In this document: one piece after another, positions 42,401 through 44,113 of the stretch
Position numbering within the stretch: the stretch's first letter is position 1
Layout of the letters: every line of letters starts with the position of its first letter
Assembly (NCBI GenBank): GCA_019695115.1
Contig: JAIBAP010000051.1
Location: forward strand, 1 to 44,113
Direction: 5' to 3'
DNA from: Caldilineales bacterium
Lineage (GTDB): Bacteria > Chloroflexota > Anaerolineae > J102
Length of the DNA stretch: 44,113 nucleotides
Program-made: the position numbers and the translations under genes
The notes under the pieces: model-generated
Seen by the model: only the letters and a program-made list of their open reading frames with translations
Databases searched by the model: none
Told to the model about the DNA's origin: nothing

Positions 42401-42540
42401 ATCCAGTCGGCCAGGACTTTGATGGCAACGTAGCGATTCAGATTTGTCTGGTAGCCACGGTAGACGGTGGCCATACCCCCGCGGCCGATGAGGTCGCGGA
42501 TTTCGTACGGGCCGATGCGTTTGCCAATGAGTGTGTCCAT
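39448..42540 (-). CDS. Giant membrane Ser/Thr kinase with two SH3-like domains, a carbohydrate-binding-like domain and a PD40 propeller
   Basis: 1030 residues. The kinase domain (about 1-275) is complete: GRGGMA, Lys41, alpha-C Glu, HRDMKPTN, DFG and GTPEYMSPE. A membrane helix is at about 300-326. The outside part has two SH3b-like domains, about 380-443 (TQIYAGPG) and 483-546 (NLRVGPGENY). A beta-sandwich at about 573-733 (FFDFEQFG...LTLWVYGDGSG...YVDDLG) resembles CIA30/carbohydrate-binding modules. A PD40/TolB propeller at about 760-1023 has SPDG and VMSIDGSN repeats. It combines the ectodomain types that the kinases at 1653 and 8412 carry singly. It lies 59 bases after the short kinase and is followed by the octanucleotide repeats. 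Ligand is unknown; cell-wall glycan is a reasonable guess. Confidence 0.95.
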   Translation of the reverse strand: MDTLIGKRIGPYEIRDLIGRGGMATVYRGYQTNLNRYVAIKVLADWMSQDTQFVQRFRLEALAAGGLRHPNILTILDAGTFEGQHYIVMDYVPAGTLGDLLSKGPLAPEQAASLTAQIADALDYVHRRGIVHRDMKPTNILIEEDGRPLLADFGIAQAMASGPRLTQTGSAMGTPEYMSPEQGQGVRVDGRSDIYSLGIILYQMLTGKVPFKADTPFATIYQAVSQPPVPPRQINPAIPPYLENIILKAIAKRPEDRFQSGSEMAEALRNRRATPVPSSRGATQPPTRPPTPAGGTAAPARKPLPLILGGLVVLVAVVALSVLLSRLFHNPTTGPSAGAVVVTEQPTATETPPPTMTPSPPTSTPPVIETVVTPLPTLPGEVLVTTNAETQIYAGPGEAHPVLITVPEGQQVPVSGRTQDNTWWRITVAGITAWIANDKVMAPPEALALEVVTDVPTPPKPTATPTPSPEPTATPTPTPSQALVTVKSNANLRVGPGENYAIVGRATAGQQFTATGRTAANDWWQVARAGGSAWISNKVATGNAEALKVPIAEGPAQPQAPSQPAKPVAPPPAGVFFDFEQFGVWRRGNEPYGEFAASGEQKHSSATAGKLTYAIPNVDKNYVVFTRSVPIAIPVGAKALTLWVYGDGSGAFLNGWVQDAAGEVRAFTFGRVQHSGWQQMTAALDTTLPWPQGHVSGPDNGQLDPPLKFTSFVLDAEPVGAAKGVIYVDDLGAGEASSSPAQPATGEGAAPVAPVQSPQQPPTLSGHILFTSGNAVQVVDAGTKGVWQLAANARQPDIRADGRVVFNGTGGGKDNLVAINLDGSRDNMVGAHPEDAYPHWSRTGDSAVFQSTLQGDGRQRIYIQRDMTHREEPGKLMVGNTEVFGAYPTWLKSWRIAFSGCDYWAAGSNCGIWTINSDGSGAGVQLTQDVQDRATDEAGGAVLFSSKATGNWDVWAVPEGGGAPRNLTNSPTQDAGASFSPDGRAIAFMSDRGGGWGIWVMSIDGSNAQKLIDVPGGFGAWEEERLAWGP

Positions 42541-42599
42541 GATTGGAGGTCGGGGATCAAAGATCGGAGGACGGATGAACGGCCGGGGTGAGAGGTCTG

Positions 42600-43598
42600 C
42601 TAGACCGGCAGATTACCGCTGACCAGCAAGTAGAAGGCGATGAGGGCCAGGACAATAATGACAACAGACAGCGAGACGAGCAAGACCGTGCGCCAGGGGG
42701 CCGAGGAAGGCGCGGGGGTGGGGGCGGGCGCCGGCGCCAGGCGAGGGTCGGGTGTGATGGGGTGGGCCAGCAACCCCAGGCTGGCGCGCAGCGCCTGGGC
42801 GAACTGAATGGCGTTTTGGTGGCGATGGCCGGGATCCAGGTGCATCGCCCGCTGGATGACGGCATCGACGGCTCTGGGCAGGGTGGGGTTGGTCTGAGAG
42901 GGCGGGCGGCATTGGCCGTTGATGATCTGAGCGCCAATTTCGGAGCGGCTGCCCTGGAAGGCTGGCTGGCCGGTCAGCAGTTCGTAGCAGGTCACACCCA
43001 GGGCATAGATATCGGTGCGAGAATCCAACTTGCCGGCGCGAACCTGTTCGGGGGCCATATAGCGCGGGGTGCCCAGCGGGATGCCCGGCAGGGTCAAGCG
43101 CGCCTCCCCCAGCACAAGGGCCAGACCGAAGTCGCAGAGCACGGCGCGGCGGCCATCGCGGCTAATCAGGATGTTGGAGGGCTTGAGGTCGCGATGCACG
43201 ACCCCCCGGCTGTGGGCGTGGTTCACAGCCAGGGCGATCTGATCCATGATCTGCGCCACAAAACGGACATCGAGCGGCCTCCCGTCCGCCAGCCACTTGT
43301 CGAGGGAGAGGCCATCGACATACTCCAACACCAGGTAGGGGATACCATCGATATCGCCAGCGGAGAAGACGCGATTGATGTACGGATGCTGGAGATGGTA
43401 AAGCGCCCGCGCCGAGCGCTTGAAGCGCCGGATGGCGTCGATGTCCTGACGCATCTCCGGGTTCATCATCTTGATGGCCACGTAGCGGCCATGTTTGGGG
43501 TCCCAGGCGCGAAAGACGCGCGCCATCCCGCCCTGGCCAGCCAGACCCTGGATCTGGTAACGGTCGATGGAGGAGGGGAAGGAAGGGGGAGTGGGCAT
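42600..43598 (-). CDS. Short membrane-anchored Ser/Thr kinase lacking the alpha-C glutamate
   Basis: 332 residues from the ATG at 43598; a TTG eleven codons earlier is less likely. P-loop GQGGMARVF, Lys in [17 protein letters not shown] and GTPRYMAPE are present. The alpha-C helix reads RFKRSARALYHL where all but one of its paralogues keep a Glu at the fifth place (RFLHEARAAARL type), so the Lys-Glu salt bridge is missing and activity may be weak or differently controlled. After a Pro/Ala linker a single membrane helix (about 299-326) ends the protein, leaving almost nothing outside. It therefore probably relies on a partner for sensing; the PPC-type gene 57 bases upstream is the obvious candidate (inference). 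Confidence 0.94.
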   Translation of the reverse strand: MPTPPSFPSSIDRYQIQGLAGQGGMARVFRAWDPKHGRYVAIKMMNPEMRQDIDAIRRFKRSARALYHLQHPYINRVFSAGDIDGIPYLVLEYVDGLSLDKWLADGRPLDVRFVAQIMDQIALAVNHAHSRGVVHRDLKPSNILISRDGRRAVLCDFGLALVLGEARLTLPGIPLGTPRYMAPEQVRAGKLDSRTDIYALGVTCYELLTGQPAFQGSRSEIGAQIINGQCRPPSQTNPTLPRAVDAVIQRAMHLDPGHRHQNAIQFAQALRASLGLLAHPITPDPRLAPAPAPTPAPSSAPWRTVLLVSLSVVIIVLALIAFYLLVSGNLPV

Positions 43599-43655
43599 GG
43601 AGTGTAAGATGAGGTGTTGGGCCGGCGCCAAACCCCTTCGAGGGTGGCTTGGTCG

Positions 43656-44113
43656 TCAGTGAGGTCTGATAAGGCGCGGCTCGACCGAACCGGTGAGCGG
43701 CAGCCATTGCACAGCCAAACGGTAGGGCTGAGTGCTGCGCCCAGCCCTAGGCGATGGATAGATGCGCAGTACATAGCTCCCGGACGGAAGATTGATCTGG
43801 ATGGACTCCGGCGTCGTCCCGTCATTGGTCGATTGCGCCAGGTAATTCTGAGGAGAAGTAGCATCGTAGAGATAGAGATCGTAATCCGTGCCCGCGGGGA
43901 GATTGTCTAGATCCACCTTCAAGGTCGCGGCGCCGGCCAGCGCAACTTGATAGTAGTCTTCGGGATCGCCGTCGCATAAGGCGGCTTCGATCACTGAACC
44001 GTTGGCGAGGGGGCCAAATGCGCTGCTGGGACTATTGTTCGGCTCGTAACGCTGGCAAGGGCCGGGGGTCGGAGTTGCGGTCGGGGTGGGCGTCGTGGTC
44101 AGAGTCGGTGTCA
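43656..44113 (-). CDS. PPC-domain exoprotein, C-terminal part (cut by window edge)
   Basis: The frame is open to the window edge, giving about 152 visible C-terminal residues. They comprise a Thr/Pro stalk (TPTPTATPTPGPC) and a PPC-like domain: YEPNNSPSSAFGPL, DPEDYYQVAL, DYDLYLYDAT, LPSGSYVLRIY. It closely resembles the ends of the exoproteins at 26615 and 30243 and, like them, directly precedes a kinase gene (57 bases). The missing N-terminus probably holds a signal peptide and perhaps a DNRLRE-type domain. No true start codon lies in the window. Confidence 0.85.
   Translation of the reverse strand, partial: TPTLTTTPTPTATPTPGPCQRYEPNNSPSSAFGPLANGSVIEAALCDGDPEDYYQVALAGAATLKVDLDNLPAGTDYDLYLYDATSPQNYLAQSTNDGTTPESIQINLPSGSYVLRIYPSPRAGRSTQPYRLAVQWLPLTGSVEPRLIRPH

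Overview
The window reads as a stretch of a high-GC bacterial chromosome, most likely a Chloroflexota member (Anaerolineae/Caldilineae-like). This is an inference from the architecture: receptor-type Ser/Thr kinases with long Thr-Pro linkers, SH3-like, PD40 and PPC ectodomains, and dense intergenic simple repeats. No rRNA, tRNA, CRISPR array, transposase or phage gene was seen.

All 25 recognisable genes and one gene relic lie on the minus strand, so the biological reading order is from 44113 down to 1. Spacing is short (4-base overlap to about 100 bases), except for three larger gaps: 39232-39447 (an octanucleotide minisatellite), 12961-13135 (small hairpins and repeats) and 3744-4119 (a palindromic MITE-like element). 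In essence the region is one phospho-signalling island. It has ten Hanks-type Ser/Thr kinases plus one collapsed kinase relic, five PP2C-type phosphatases, and five proteins carrying six FHA (phosphothreonine-reading) domains. Most of these proteins have a cytoplasmic catalytic or reader domain, one membrane segment, a Thr/Pro-rich stalk and an outside sensor-like domain.

Layout in transcription order. 44113-39448: the tail of a PPC-domain exoprotein, a short kinase, and a giant kinase with SH3, carbohydrate-binding-like and PD40 ectodomains. 39231-32065: a PP2C/kinase/PP2C/PP2C/PP2C block. 32024-26410: two copies of a two-gene module (DNRLRE-TP stalk-PPC exoprotein followed by a kinase); the second kinase has collapsed to 63 codons. 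26387-20283: a membrane protein, an FHA membrane protein, a kinase, an FHA-trypsin protease and a PP2C. 20227-12070: a 1498-residue secreted M23 peptidase/cyclase-like/Asp-box protein, an FHA-FHA-ABC transporter (Rv1747-like) and an FHA-SH3 membrane protein. 11931-108: a kinase with an FGE-fold ectodomain, a kinase with a PD40 ectodomain, a VWA-TM-FHA protein overlapping a kinase start, and three tandem paralogous kinases.

A plausible working model (inference) is that outside cues bind the variable ectodomains, kinases and phosphatases set Thr phosphorylation on the cytoplasmic side, and FHA domains couple that state to an exporter, an outside protease and a VWA adhesion-like protein. The most striking point is that a kinase and a phosphatase share nearly the same membrane segment, stalk and FN3-like ectodomain at DNA level. 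That kinase also carries a second ectodomain found on another phosphatase. The locus therefore appears to build opposing enzymes on common sensors by domain shuffling.
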